Assembly (NCBI RefSeq): GCF_007858445.1
Contig: NZ_VIGV01000002.1
Location: 124,001-188,000 of the forward strand
Length of the DNA stretch: 64,000 bases
Reading direction: 5' to 3'
DNA from: Tsukamurella sputi
Lineage (GTDB): Bacteria; Actinomycetota; Actinomycetes; Mycobacteriales; Mycobacteriaceae
Made by a program: the position numbers and the translations under genes. Of the stretch, positions 53,269 through 62,590 are shown piece by piece (the stretch's first letter is position 1; each line of letters starts with the position of its first letter). The notes below the pieces were generated by a model. The model was not told where the DNA came from and did not search any database. It saw nothing but the letters and a program-made list of their open reading frames with translations.

Positions 53269-54194
53269 GCGAGGAACCCCGCCTTCTTCCACGACCACCG
53301 GGCGAACGAGCCCATGAGGCCCACGGAGTCGAGGAAGCGCCCGAGATCGCGGAAGCCGTCCTGCTTGGCCTTGATGTGGTGCGGGTTGGTGATCGCAGCG
53401 CGGTAGGCGGCCATCGGCTCGAGGCCGACGCGGGCGTACATGCGCGGGTTCGCGAACAGCATCCGGAAGCCGAAAGCGGCTCCCGCGTGCAGGTTGCCGA
53501 TCAGCAGGGTCTGCAGGCGGGTGCGGTCGGCCTGGCCGCGGCGGGCACCGTCGCGGGCGTAGCCGATGTGCCGCGCCTCCTCCGTGACGTGGATCTGCAT
53601 GAGCCGCGCGACGATGGGCTGCAGCTCTGGATCGTCCTTGATCTGCCGTTGCTGGGCGTCGAAGATCTCCTCGCCGACGAGTGCGGCGACCCACACGGCC
53701 TGGCCCCGGATCACCGGCGCGAGAACGTACTTCACGACGGCGAGCTTCCACCCGTACAGCCGGTACGGCCGCTCGCCGACGCGGTCGATGACCTTGCCGA
53801 ACATGACCATGTGCCGGCACTCGTCGCCCATCTCGGTGAGCGAGTAGAACGAGTCGCGCGACGTGGGGTCCTTGGACAGCAGGTCGCGCAGGAGCAGGCG
53901 GTTGAGCAGGTTCTCGAACCAGATACCCATCGACAGCAGGTTCACCATCTCCTGCTTGGACAGGGCGATCTGCTGCTCACGGGACATACCGTTCCAGATG
54001 TCCGTGCCGTACAGGGTGCACATGTGCGGCGGCAGGAAGAACTTGTCGGGGTCGATCGGGGCGTCCCAATCGATGTCCACGACGGGCGCGTAGGAGCGCT
54101 TGACGGAGCCGCCGAGGAGTCGATCGGCCACGCTGTCGCGCGAGCGATCACCGATGCTGTCGCGGGTGCGGTCGGGCAGAGTCGTATCGGTCAT
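53265..54194 (-). CDS. AurF-like non-haem diiron oxygenase
   Basis: 309 residues from ATG 54194; an upstream in-frame start at 54230 reads through the dyad and is rejected. AurF-type ligands are visible: ENLLNRLLL region, TEMGDECRHMVMFGK, ALVGEEIFDAQQR and HVTEEARHIGYARDG, forming the four Glu and three His set. AurF oxidises arylamines to nitro groups; mycobacterial relatives have unknown substrates. It is flanked by TetR upstream and coupled to DUF4873, so the product is likely an inducible oxidation of a small molecule. Confidence 0.88.
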   Translation of the reverse strand: MTDTTLPDRTRDSIGDRSRDSVADRLLGGSVKRSYAPVVDIDWDAPIDPDKFFLPPHMCTLYGTDIWNGMSREQQIALSKQEMVNLLSMGIWFENLLNRLLLRDLLSKDPTSRDSFYSLTEMGDECRHMVMFGKVIDRVGERPYRLYGWKLAVVKYVLAPVIRGQAVWVAALVGEEIFDAQQRQIKDDPELQPIVARLMQIHVTEEARHIGYARDGARRGQADRTRLQTLLIGNLHAGAAFGFRMLFANPRMYARVGLEPMAAYRAAITNPHHIKAKQDGFRDLGRFLDSVGLMGSFARWSWKKAGFLA

Positions 54195-54215
54195 GTGGTG
54201 AACGTAACACCGGGC

Positions 54216-54230
54216 GTGGACAGAGTCCAC
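54216..54230. promoter_or_regulatory. Operator-like palindrome upstream of the AurF-like gene
   Basis: GTGGAC-AGA-GTCCAC is a perfect 6-bp inverted repeat 22 bp upstream of the AurF start and 34 bp after the TetR stop. Position and form fit a TetR-family operator. Confidence 0.5.
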
Positions 54231-54263
54231 AGTTCTGTCTATCCACGCAGCTCTCGCGAGTGT

Positions 54264-54887
54264 CTACGGCACGAACTGGGCGCGTGCGGGGATGACGAAG
54301 GTGCGCGCGTAGCGCATTCCGGCCTCGACGTTCGCGCTCGACGGTCCGCGGTGATCCGGACCGTCGTCCGCCCCCTCGACGGGAGGGAGGGGCGTGAGCA
54401 GCAGCGAGTGCAACTGCCGGACGAAGAAGTCAGCGAGCGCCTCGACGTCAGCGTCGTCGCGGTACTCGCCGCGGCGGATCTCCTTGAGGAAGAACCGGCG
54501 ACCCTCCTGGATCTGCGGCGAGTCACCGTGGATGTAGGGCAGGATCAGCGCCGGGTTCATCGCCATCACCCGCTGCAGCGCCCGGTGCTCGCGCAGATAG
54601 GCGTAGGCGAAGCCGAATCCGGCTGCCAGGCGTTCGTCGTTGTCGGCGATCGGATCGGCGTAGTCGTGGATCCGGCTGTAGAACTTCTCCAGTTCGCTGG
54701 CCACCACGGCCTCGACCAGCGCATCCTTGCCGGTGAAATGCTGGTAGAGCGTTGCCCGGGCCAGCCGGGCCCGCTTGGCGAGCGCGCCCATCGAGATCCG
54801 GGTCAGGCCCGCCTCGTCGACCCAGTCGAGCGCGGCACGCAGGATCTGCTGCCGGGTGTCGGGTTTCGTCGTCGGGGTCGGAGCCAC
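54264..54887 (-). CDS. TetR-family regulator
   Basis: 207 residues. The N-terminal helix-turn-helix is in QQILRAALDWVDEAGLTRIS and KRARLARATLYQHFTGKD (residues ~12-60). The ligand domain is helical, with a C-terminal ~25-residue polar tail. It lies 69 bp upstream of the AurF-DUF4873 pair on the same strand and probably controls it through the palindrome at 54216-54230. Confidence 0.88.
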   Translation of the reverse strand: MAPTPTTKPDTRQQILRAALDWVDEAGLTRISMGALAKRARLARATLYQHFTGKDALVEAVVASELEKFYSRIHDYADPIADNDERLAAGFGFAYAYLREHRALQRVMAMNPALILPYIHGDSPQIQEGRRFFLKEIRRGEYRDDADVEALADFFVRQLHSLLLTPLPPVEGADDGPDHRGPSSANVEAGMRYARTFVIPARAQFVP

Positions 54888-54923
54888 CAGCGGATTCTAT
54901 CCCCGCCGCAGTCCCGAACAGGG

Positions 54924-55745
54924 TCAGGAATCAGGTTCGGTGACGAAGTCGACGAGGCGCTCGACGGCACCGATGAGTGAGGCGTCGAGATCGCGGAAGG
55001 AGGTCACGGCGTTCTGGACGCGCCGCCATCCGTCCTGGGGGCTCCCCCAGCCGAGCCGCTGACAGATCCCCGTCTTCCAGTCCTCACCGCGCGGAACGTC
55101 GGGCCAGGCCGCGATGCCCACCGACGCCGGCTTCACGGCGGCCCAGATGTCGATGAAAGGATGACCGGTCACCATGACGTACTTGCCCAGCGACTGCGTC
55201 ATCCGAGACTCCTTCGAGCCCTCCACGAGGTGATCGGCGAGCACGCCGACCTTCCGGCCGGGTCCGGGCTGGAACTCGGCGAGGCGCGCACCGAGGTGAT
55301 CCAGGCCCTCCAACTGCTCCACCACGACACCCTCGACCCGCAGGTCGTGGCCCCACACCCGCTCGACCAGCGCGGCGTCGTGGATGCCCTCCACCCAGAT
55401 GCGGCTCGGCAGCGCCACCCGGGCCTTCACGCCCTCCACCCGCGTCGAGCCCGACGCACTCCGCTGCGGGCCCGACGGTGCCGCCACCCGCGGCTTGACC
55501 AGGGTGACGGGGGCGCCATCGATGAGGAAAGCGGCCTTGCGCATCGCGAACACCCGGACCACCCCGCGGCCGTCCTCGAGCTTGACGAAGTCACCGTCGT
55601 AGCTCTTGTCGAACCCGACGACGGCGCCGCAGAAGCCGGTGGCCGCGTCCTCGACAACCAGGTCGCGATCCGCCGCTACCTCCGGGACCACCCGCGCCCT
55701 CTTGCTCGCGTGCCCCGCGTAGATGTCTCCGTACCTGTCCGCCAC
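54924..55745 (-). CDS. DUF3097 family protein
   Basis: 273 residues from GTG 55745. The entire length is the actinobacterial DUF3097 family: ATGFCGAVVGFDKSYDGDFV near residue 35, LEDGRGVVRVFAMRKAAFL, then WVEGIHDAALVERVWGHDLR and VMVTGHPFIDIWAAVKP. It is toprim-like in parts (EGxxD..v, GHPFID), so nucleic-acid or nucleotide action is possible but unproved. It starts 11 bp after the stop of the lipocalin-like gene. Confidence 0.88.
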   Translation of the reverse strand: MADRYGDIYAGHASKRARVVPEVAADRDLVVEDAATGFCGAVVGFDKSYDGDFVKLEDGRGVVRVFAMRKAAFLIDGAPVTLVKPRVAAPSGPQRSASGSTRVEGVKARVALPSRIWVEGIHDAALVERVWGHDLRVEGVVVEQLEGLDHLGARLAEFQPGPGRKVGVLADHLVEGSKESRMTQSLGKYVMVTGHPFIDIWAAVKPASVGIAAWPDVPRGEDWKTGICQRLGWGSPQDGWRRVQNAVTSFRDLDASLIGAVERLVDFVTEPDS

Positions 55746-55756
55746 GGCGGACGATT

Positions 55757-56896
55757 CTACGGCGCGGGATCCACGTAATGCTGGAAGCCGTAGCGCGTGT
55801 GCGGGCCGATCGCGCCGAACTCGAACAGGCCCTCGCCCTCCTCGACCGACCCGTCGGGATGCCGCACGGTGCAGGCCGCCAGGTACTCGACGGGGACCAG
55901 CATCGTCAGGTTCACATCCAGCTCGGAGACGCGGAACCTCCGGCCCTCGACCTTCTCCTCGCCCTGCCACATGCCGTGGCGCCAGTCCTGGTCGAGCCCG
56001 TAGCCGGTGCCGAAACCGAAGTGGTTGGCGGTGAGGATCGCGGCGTCGATCTCGGTACGGGCGCCGTCGGAGCCCGTGAAGGCGAGCCGGGCGGACTGGG
56101 CCTGCCGGGTGCCGGAGACGAAGTCGATGTCGTGCGCGACGTGCCCGAGCCAGCGGGGCTCGGAGCCGTCGTGCGGGATCCAGGTGGCGTCCTCGACGAC
56201 CGGCCGCCCGCGGACGTCCTCCTGCAGGACCACGCAGATCGTGGCCTCGGCCAGCCGGAGCACGGAGTAGATCCAGAAGAAGTTGCCGGCCTCGGTGACG
56301 CGGCGGCCGGGCGGTTCCGCCTCGCCGACGGGCCGCACGCCCCACGACCGGTCGCGGTTGCCGCGCCACGTGCTCGCGTCGAATCGCTCGCCGTCGACGG
56401 TCAGCGATCCCGCCCAGGAGCCGACCTGCACGAACCGCTGCGTGTCGAAGGTGACGCGCTCGAGCTGACGGTGGAAGTGTCGCGGCTCCAGGTGCGCCGG
56501 ACCGGTCGCGGTGAACGTCAGGTCGAAGGCGAGGTCGTAGTCCTCCCCCGGCTCGAGCACGACGCGCAGACGCGTGAGCCCGTCGAGCACCTCCAGGCGC
56601 AGCGGCCCGACGACGGTGTCCGCCCGGTCGGCGCCCAGCGCCTTCGAGGCGCGGAAGACGATCTGATCGTCGCCGTGCCGCGCGACCGCGAAGCAGTCGA
56701 TGACGCCGAGGTTCGGGTAGACGCCGAGGCCCAGGACGAGGAAGGGCTCGTCGCCGGTCCCGTTGTGCGCGTTGAAGTAGTAGCGGTCATAGAAATTCCG
56801 GTCCGAGGTCGCGGAGTGCCGGATCACCTCGGCGACCTGGTGGATCGGGTAATCGTCCGCCGGCGACAGCGGCGAGCCCGCCCACTGGCCCGTCAC
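55757..56896 (-). CDS. Lipocalin/CrtC-like conserved protein (DUF7064-like)
   Basis: 379 residues, soluble, mostly beta. The N-terminus (RNFYDRYYFNAHNGTGD), a central WRGNRDRSWGVRPVGE motif near residue 185 and the late HFGFGTGYGLDQDWRHGMWQ block are typical of hydroxyneurosporene-synthase (CrtC)-like double-lipocalin proteins in actinobacteria. Function is unknown. It overlaps the APH-family gene by 4 bp, a pairing I recall in other actinobacteria near fatty-acid and steroid genes. Confidence 0.7.
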   Translation of the reverse strand: MTGQWAGSPLSPADDYPIHQVAEVIRHSATSDRNFYDRYYFNAHNGTGDEPFLVLGLGVYPNLGVIDCFAVARHGDDQIVFRASKALGADRADTVVGPLRLEVLDGLTRLRVVLEPGEDYDLAFDLTFTATGPAHLEPRHFHRQLERVTFDTQRFVQVGSWAGSLTVDGERFDASTWRGNRDRSWGVRPVGEAEPPGRRVTEAGNFFWIYSVLRLAEATICVVLQEDVRGRPVVEDATWIPHDGSEPRWLGHVAHDIDFVSGTRQAQSARLAFTGSDGARTEIDAAILTANHFGFGTGYGLDQDWRHGMWQGEEKVEGRRFRVSELDVNLTMLVPVEYLAACTVRHPDGSVEEGEGLFEFGAIGPHTRYGFQHYVDPAP

Positions 56897-58002
56897 GGCA
56901 CGGCCTCCCAGTACGTCCCGTCGAGCATCCTCTCGATGCTCGCGCGGTGCAGGATCATGTCGTCGGGGTCCTCAGGCGCTACGGACGCGCCGAAGTCGAT
57001 CGCGCGGGTCTGGATTCGGTACATGATCACGCCGTGCACGATCGCGGCGTAGGCCGTGTAGAAGTCCATCTCGCGCGGCACGTGGCCAGTGCGTTCGGCG
57101 TACCGGCGCTCGACGTCCTGCCGCCGCAGGAAGCCCGGAAGCCCGGGCAGCCCCGCGAGCTCGGCCAGATCCTGGAAGAAGCGGTGCAGGTAGACGAACC
57201 AGCCCAGGTCCAGCTCGCACGGCCCGACGGTGGCCATCTCCCAGTCCAAGACGGCGACCGGGGTGTTTCCCGCGTACATCAGGTTGCCGATACGCGCGTC
57301 GCCCCAGTTCAGCACCGCGTCCGCGTGACCGGGCAGGTTCGCCTCGGCCCAGTCCAGGGCCCGGTCCAGGATCGGCGCCCGACGGTGTCCCTCGGCGGCC
57401 CAGTCGTAGAACGCGCGCAGCCGCCGCAGGTGGGCGGCGAGCGCCGTCTCCCGCGGCTCCGGCATCGGGATGACGCCGCCCTCCGGAGCGGGTACGCCGT
57501 GGATCACCGCGATCACGTCGACGCTGGCGTCGCCGAGTTCGCGCAGGTCGGCGTCGGTCGAGTCGGGCCGCCAGGCGCCGAAGGTGTAGGGCATGACGTC
57601 GGGCGGGACGTCGCCGTCGACGCGGTCCATGACGAGGAAGGGCGCCCCGATCACTCCTGAGTCCTCCTCGACCCACAGGCACGACGGCGCCGCGACGCCG
57701 TACGACGCGACGTGCCGCATGACCGCGAACTGCGCGGGTAGGTCGTAGTTCGGGAACACCGGGTCCGACTCCGGACGGGGAGCCACGCGGATCACGAGCG
57801 GCCGCTCCTCGTCGCCGAACCGGACCGTGGCCAGGAGCGTCTCGCTCGACATCCCGTTGCCCTCCGGCAACTGCAGGTCCAGTACCTCGGCGCCGGGCTC
57901 GCGCGCGGCGAACCACTCCTGGAGCTGCGCGCGCACCTCGCCGGGCGTGCGCTGCGACGACGCCGGGCGGGCCTGCTCGGCGAAGGTGTCCGATTCACTC
58001 AT
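56893..58002 (-). CDS. APH-family phosphotransferase (ACAD10/11-kinase type)
   Basis: 369 residues from ATG 58002. The N-lobe has TVRFGDEERPLVIRVAP with the ATP-binding Lys replaced by Arg, PFLVMDRVDGDVPPDV marks the hinge, and the catalytic loop is LNWGDARIGNLMY with the DFG-like VLDWEMATVG following. The resemblance to the kinase half of ACAD10/11 suggests phosphorylation of a hydroxy-acyl or sterol-type substrate before further degradation. A KstR-like box lies 32 bp upstream. It leads a three-gene run with the lipocalin-like and DUF3097 genes. Confidence 0.85.
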   Translation of the reverse strand: MSESDTFAEQARPASSQRTPGEVRAQLQEWFAAREPGAEVLDLQLPEGNGMSSETLLATVRFGDEERPLVIRVAPRPESDPVFPNYDLPAQFAVMRHVASYGVAAPSCLWVEEDSGVIGAPFLVMDRVDGDVPPDVMPYTFGAWRPDSTDADLRELGDASVDVIAVIHGVPAPEGGVIPMPEPRETALAAHLRRLRAFYDWAAEGHRRAPILDRALDWAEANLPGHADAVLNWGDARIGNLMYAGNTPVAVLDWEMATVGPCELDLGWFVYLHRFFQDLAELAGLPGLPGFLRRQDVERRYAERTGHVPREMDFYTAYAAIVHGVIMYRIQTRAIDFGASVAPEDPDDMILHRASIERMLDGTYWEAVP

Positions 58003-58033
58003 GCGGGTCAGGGTAGATCCGTGGAGGCTTTGC

Positions 58034-58047
58034 TAGAACATGTTTCA
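58034..58047 (-). promoter_or_regulatory. KstR-like box upstream of the APH-family gene
   Basis: TAGAACATGTTTCA matches the consensus TnnAACnnGTTnnA at all eight fixed positions. It lies 32 bp upstream of the kinase start and 39 bp upstream of the divergent gene, so it could act on either. Confidence 0.55.
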
Positions 58048-58085
58048 GAAATCTGGCCGGAGCGGACGCGTATCCTGGTCGGGTC

Positions 58086-58859
58086 ATGAGTACCGTCGCA
58101 ACACTCGCACGCCGCGCCACGGCCGGGCCCGCCCAGGGCTTCGCCGTGTGGTCGGCCGCCTGGCTCGCCGGTTCCGCCGGCACGGACGAGTTGCTCGCCG
58201 CACTCGCCGAATGGGCGCCCGTGCAGTCCGTGGTCGACGGTGACCTCCCCGACCTGCTCGCGGAGATCCGGACGCTCGCGCCGCACACCGTCCGGCTGCT
58301 GCTCCCCGCGCCCGGCGACGCCCGCGGGCTCCCCGCCGGGACCGATCTCGAACAGGCCGCGATGGCGCGCGGCGAGGTCGTCCTGTTCGACGGCGACTCG
58401 TCGACCATCGCCCTCGTACCCACGCCCGAGGCCGCGGACGTCATGCGCTGGCAGGCCTTCCTCCACGAGCCGGCGCTGGTCGACCCCGATCCGCTGCCGC
58501 TCGGCGGCGCCGAACAGGAGCTGCGCGGTGCGGTCCGCGAGGCACCGTCGGCGCTCGCGGGCCTGCCGCCCGCGCCGGACGCGACCGACGATCCACGCCG
58601 GCTCGTCATGGAACTGACCCGGTACCTGGGCGCCCACCGCCTGCCGCTCAGCGCCACCGAGCGGGCGCACCGTGTCCTGGACAGCGCCGGGATGGTCGAG
58701 GCGATCCTGCTGGTCGCGGGCGCACAGGCGCCCTACGCCGGGCTCACGCTCGCCTCGGCGCAGGGCGGCGACGCGGCCTACCGCGACCTCTGGCGCACCG
58801 TCCGCGCCGCGCGGGTGGCGGCGGTCAACGCCGTGTGCCGCGACGAGTTGCGCAGCTGA
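58086..58859 (+). CDS. Conserved hypothetical protein (Rv1486c-like position)
   Basis: 257 residues, soluble, mainly helical and Ala-rich. No motif is known to me. The residues LVPTPEAADVMRWQAFLHE (written as a landmark) and LTRYLGAHRLPLSATERAHR mark the core. It is convergent with hemH (10-bp gap), the same position and orientation as Rv1486c in M. tuberculosis. TATCCT (58071-58076) nine bases before ATG is a possible -10. Confidence 0.75.
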   Translation: MSTVATLARRATAGPAQGFAVWSAAWLAGSAGTDELLAALAEWAPVQSVVDGDLPDLLAEIRTLAPHTVRLLLPAPGDARGLPAGTDLEQAAMARGEVVLFDGDSSTIALVPTPEAADVMRWQAFLHEPALVDPDPLPLGGAEQELRGAVREAPSALAGLPPAPDATDDPRRLVMELTRYLGAHRLPLSATERAHRVLDSAGMVEAILLVAGAQAPYAGLTLASAQGGDAAYRDLWRTVRAARVAAVNAVCRDELRS

Positions 58860-58869
58860 TCGACGCCGC

Positions 58870-59883
58870 TCAGACGCGGGCCGGGCGCCGTACCGCGGGG
58901 CAGCAGCCCTCGACGCACGCGGCACCGTCGACGCTGACGCCCAACCCGGACGAGCGCCCGGCGTCCGCGTCGTCGACGAGGTCGGCGACCATCGCCGTGA
59001 ACCGGGGGTCGCCGATCGGCGTGGCGGCGCGGGCGAAGGGCATGCCCAGCTCCCCCGCCAGGTCCTTGGCCTCGGTGTCGAGGTCCCAGATGACCTCGAG
59101 GTGATCGGAGACGAAGCCGATCGGCACGACGGCGACGCCGGGGATCCGCCGATCCCACAGTGCTTGGATGTGATCGCAGATGTCCGGCTCGAGCCAGGGC
59201 ACCTGCGGCGGCCCCGAGCGGGACTGCCAGACCACGTCGAAGTCGGCGCCCAGGCGGGCCGCGACGTTCGCGGCGGCATCGTGGACCTGCCGGGAGTAGA
59301 GCCGCTCGACGCCGGGCGGGCCGGCGGCGATGTCCGCCGCGTCGGGGATCGAGTGCGCGGTGAAGACGAGCCGCGAGTCCGCGGGCACCGTCGCCAGGGC
59401 CGCCTCGGCGGCGTCGGCGAAGGACGCGAGGAAGAGCTCGTGCTCGGAGAACTGCGGCAGCTTCGTCAGCCGCGGCGCACCGGGGCCGACGGCGGCGAGG
59501 GCGCGGGCGATGTCCTCGTCGTACTGCCGGCAGCCGGAGAAGCCGCCCCAGGCCGAGGTGGCGAAGACCAGCGCGTTGCGCACACCGTCGTCCTTCATGC
59601 GCTGAACCGTGTCCTCGACCATGGGGTGCCAGTTCCGGTTACCGAAGTACACCGGTATCTCGCGGCCGCGTCGACCGAACTCGGCCTCGACGTCCGCGAT
59701 CAGCGCCCGGTTCTGCGCGTTGATCGGCGAGACGCCGCCGAACCGCAGGTAGTGCTGTTCGACGGCGTCCAGCCGCTCAGCGGGTACTCCCCGGCCACGC
59801 ACGACGTTCTCGAGGAAGGGCCGCACGTGGTCGGGGTGCTCGGGCCCTCCAAAGGAGAGCACCAGCAGCGCGTCGTACGTCAC
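58870..59883 (-). CDS. hemH: Ferrochelatase (actinobacterial coproporphyrin type)
   Basis: 337 residues from GTG 59883, overlapping the inhA stop. It inserts Fe2+ into coproporphyrin III in the actinobacterial haem route (CpfC). [19 protein letters not shown] is the N-terminal signature, VFTAHSIP carries the catalytic His near residue 172, and [20 protein letters not shown] is the metal-channel segment. C-terminal Cys residues CVEGCC ligate a [2Fe-2S] cluster. Same order after inhA as in M. tuberculosis. Confidence 0.96.
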   Translation of the reverse strand: MTYDALLVLSFGGPEHPDHVRPFLENVVRGRGVPAERLDAVEQHYLRFGGVSPINAQNRALIADVEAEFGRRGREIPVYFGNRNWHPMVEDTVQRMKDDGVRNALVFATSAWGGFSGCRQYDEDIARALAAVGPGAPRLTKLPQFSEHELFLASFADAAEAALATVPADSRLVFTAHSIPDAADIAAGPPGVERLYSRQVHDAAANVAARLGADFDVVWQSRSGPPQVPWLEPDICDHIQALWDRRIPGVAVVPIGFVSDHLEVIWDLDTEAKDLAGELGMPFARAATPIGDPRFTAMVADLVDDADAGRSSGLGVSVDGAACVEGCCPAVRRPARV

Positions 59884-60722
59884 GACTGCGCGTTGATCAT
59901 TTCCTCGGGGAACCAGGTGTTGTGGCTGGCTCCGCCGTCGACGTAGACGATGGAACCGGTGGTGCCGGGCAGCCAGTCGGAGAGCAGCGCGCAGACGCTC
60001 TTGCCCACGACCTCCGGGTCATCGACGTTCCAGCCGATGGGCGAGGCGCCGTCCCAGTAGGTGTTGAGCATGTTGAGCTTGCGGGCGTCGTCGGTCGCCG
60101 TGCCCGAGATCGCCTTGGCGGCCAGGGTCTTGATCGGGCCGGCGGCCACCAGGTTGGAACGGATCTTCTTGGCGTAGCCGACCTCGCGGGCGACGTAGCG
60201 GTTCACCGATTCGAGGGCGGCCTTCTGCACGCCCATCCAGTTGTAGTCCGGCAGCGCGGTGCGGGGATCGAAGTCCATGCCCACGATGGAGCCGCCCTCG
60301 TTCATGACGGGGAGCACGGCGCGCGCGAGCGAGGCGTAGCTCCACGCGGAGATCTCGAAGGACTTCGCCACGTCGGGGCCGGGGCCCTCGAGGAAGGGCA
60401 GAGCGTCCGGGCCCATCAGGGTGCGGGGAGCGAAGGCGATCGAGTGCAGCACGCCGTCGATGCCCTCGGGGGCGACCTCACGGATCTTGTCGGCCAGAAC
60501 GCCGAGGTACTCCTCGTCGGTGACGTCGAGCGGGATCGCGGGCGGCACCTCCTGCGGCAGGCGCTTGGCGATGCGGTCGATCAGGCGGAGCCGGTCCGGG
60601 ATGCCGGTGATGATCACCTTGGCGCCCTGCTCCTGGGCCACCTTGGCGGCCGAGAAGGCGATGGAGGCATCGGTGATGATGCCGGTGATGAGGATGGTCT
60701 TGCCTTCGAGCAGTCCGGTCAC
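59880..60722 (-). CDS. inhA: Enoyl-ACP reductase InhA
   Basis: 280 residues. NADH-dependent FAS-II enoyl reductase for mycolic acid elongation. The N-terminus [10 protein letters not shown] has Ile16 and Ile21, and Ser94 is in LHSIAF. Tyr160 and Lys167 lie in [13 protein letters not shown] (Tyr158/Lys165 in M. tuberculosis). [16 protein letters not shown] and [10 protein letters not shown] are family landmarks. It is 73 bp after fabG1 and coupled to hemH. Confidence 0.97.
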   Translation of the reverse strand: MTGLLEGKTILITGIITDASIAFSAAKVAQEQGAKVIITGIPDRLRLIDRIAKRLPQEVPPAIPLDVTDEEYLGVLADKIREVAPEGIDGVLHSIAFAPRTLMGPDALPFLEGPGPDVAKSFEISAWSYASLARAVLPVMNEGGSIVGMDFDPRTALPDYNWMGVQKAALESVNRYVAREVGYAKKIRSNLVAAGPIKTLAAKAISGTATDDARKLNMLNTYWDGASPIGWNVDDPEVVGKSVCALLSDWLPGTTGSIVYVDGGASHNTWFPEEMINAQS

Positions 60723-60795
60723 GGACGTGCCTCCTTCGGTTCTTCGGTGCTGCGGGCTGGTTCGACGGTGCGCCGCCGGTCGTGTCGAGCGGGGC

Positions 60796-61605
<810 letters not shown>

Positions 61606-62589
61606 TCACGGCAGGCGCCGGTTGAAAGCGACCGCGCCGGCGGCGCCGAGGACGAGCAATGCGGTGCCCCACAGCACCCAGATCCGGGAGTTGTCGCCCT
61701 TCTGCATCTCCCAGCCGATCTCGTCGCGCAGCGTGCCGTACGCCTGGTTGAGGTCGCTGAGTGAGGACGCGGAGAAGAACTGACCGCCCGAGAGGTCGGC
61801 GATCTTCTTCAGCGAGGCGTCGTCGACGGGGACCGGGATGTTCTGCCCCTCGATGTTGACGGTGCCGTTGGGCGTGCCGAAGGAGATGCTGGAGATGGGT
61901 ATCCCCTCCTCCTTCGCCTTGCGCGCCGCGGTGAAACCGCCGCGCGGGTCGTCCAGATCGACGGGAACCGTCTGCTTGCCGTCGGACTCGAGGATGATCC
62001 GCGCCGGCGGTGCGTTGTCCTTACCGCCGAGCACGTCCCGGATGTTCTTGATGGACTGGATCGCGGCGTAGATGCCCTCACCGGTGGCGGTGCGCTGGGC
62101 GAGGTCGAGATGGTCGATCGCGTTGGTCGCGAGGGAGCGGTCCGGCGTGGGTGAGACCAGCAGCTGCGCGGTGCCGGCGAAGGAGACGATGCCGAGGTTC
62201 ATTCCTTGCGGCAGCTCCGAGACGAACTTCTTCGCGGCGACCTTCGCCGCGTCGAGCCGGTTCGGCGAGACGTCGGTCGCCTCCATCGACTTCGACACAT
62301 CGATCACCAATACGACGGTGGCCCGGCTGCGGGGCACCTTGCGCATGGCCTGCGGCCCGGACAGCGCGACCATGAGCACGATGAGACCGATGCTGAGCAG
62401 CGCGATGGGGACGTGCCGGAACCGATTGCGTCCCGGAGGCGCCACCGAGTCCAGTACCGACATGTTGGCGAACTTCAACGCCCGCTTGCTACGCCGCTTC
62501 TCGTTGTAGACGTACCCGGCGAGGATCGCGAGCACCACGAGGATGCCGAGCAACCAGACCGGGGTGGCGAGCGAGGTCAATCCGCCCAT
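61606..62589 (-). CDS. VWA-domain membrane protein (Rv1481-like)
   Basis: 327 residues. One to two N-terminal membrane helices (~10-30 and ~60-78), then a von Willebrand A domain with the MIDAS motif LVIDVSKSMEATD near residue 95, and a C-terminal membrane helix just before the end (VLWGTALLVLGAAGAVAF). Acts with MoxR-type ATPases and DUF58 proteins in metal-dependent assembly; precise role unknown. Starts one base after the DUF58 stop. Confidence 0.9.
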   Translation of the reverse strand: MGGLTSLATPVWLLGILVVLAILAGYVYNEKRRSKRALKFANMSVLDSVAPPGRNRFRHVPIALLSIGLIVLMVALSGPQAMRKVPRSRATVVLVIDVSKSMEATDVSPNRLDAAKVAAKKFVSELPQGMNLGIVSFAGTAQLLVSPTPDRSLATNAIDHLDLAQRTATGEGIYAAIQSIKNIRDVLGGKDNAPPARIILESDGKQTVPVDLDDPRGGFTAARKAKEEGIPISSISFGTPNGTVNIEGQNIPVPVDDASLKKIADLSGGQFFSASSLSDLNQAYGTLRDEIGWEMQKGDNSRIWVLWGTALLVLGAAGAVAFNRRLP

Positions 62590-62590
62590 G

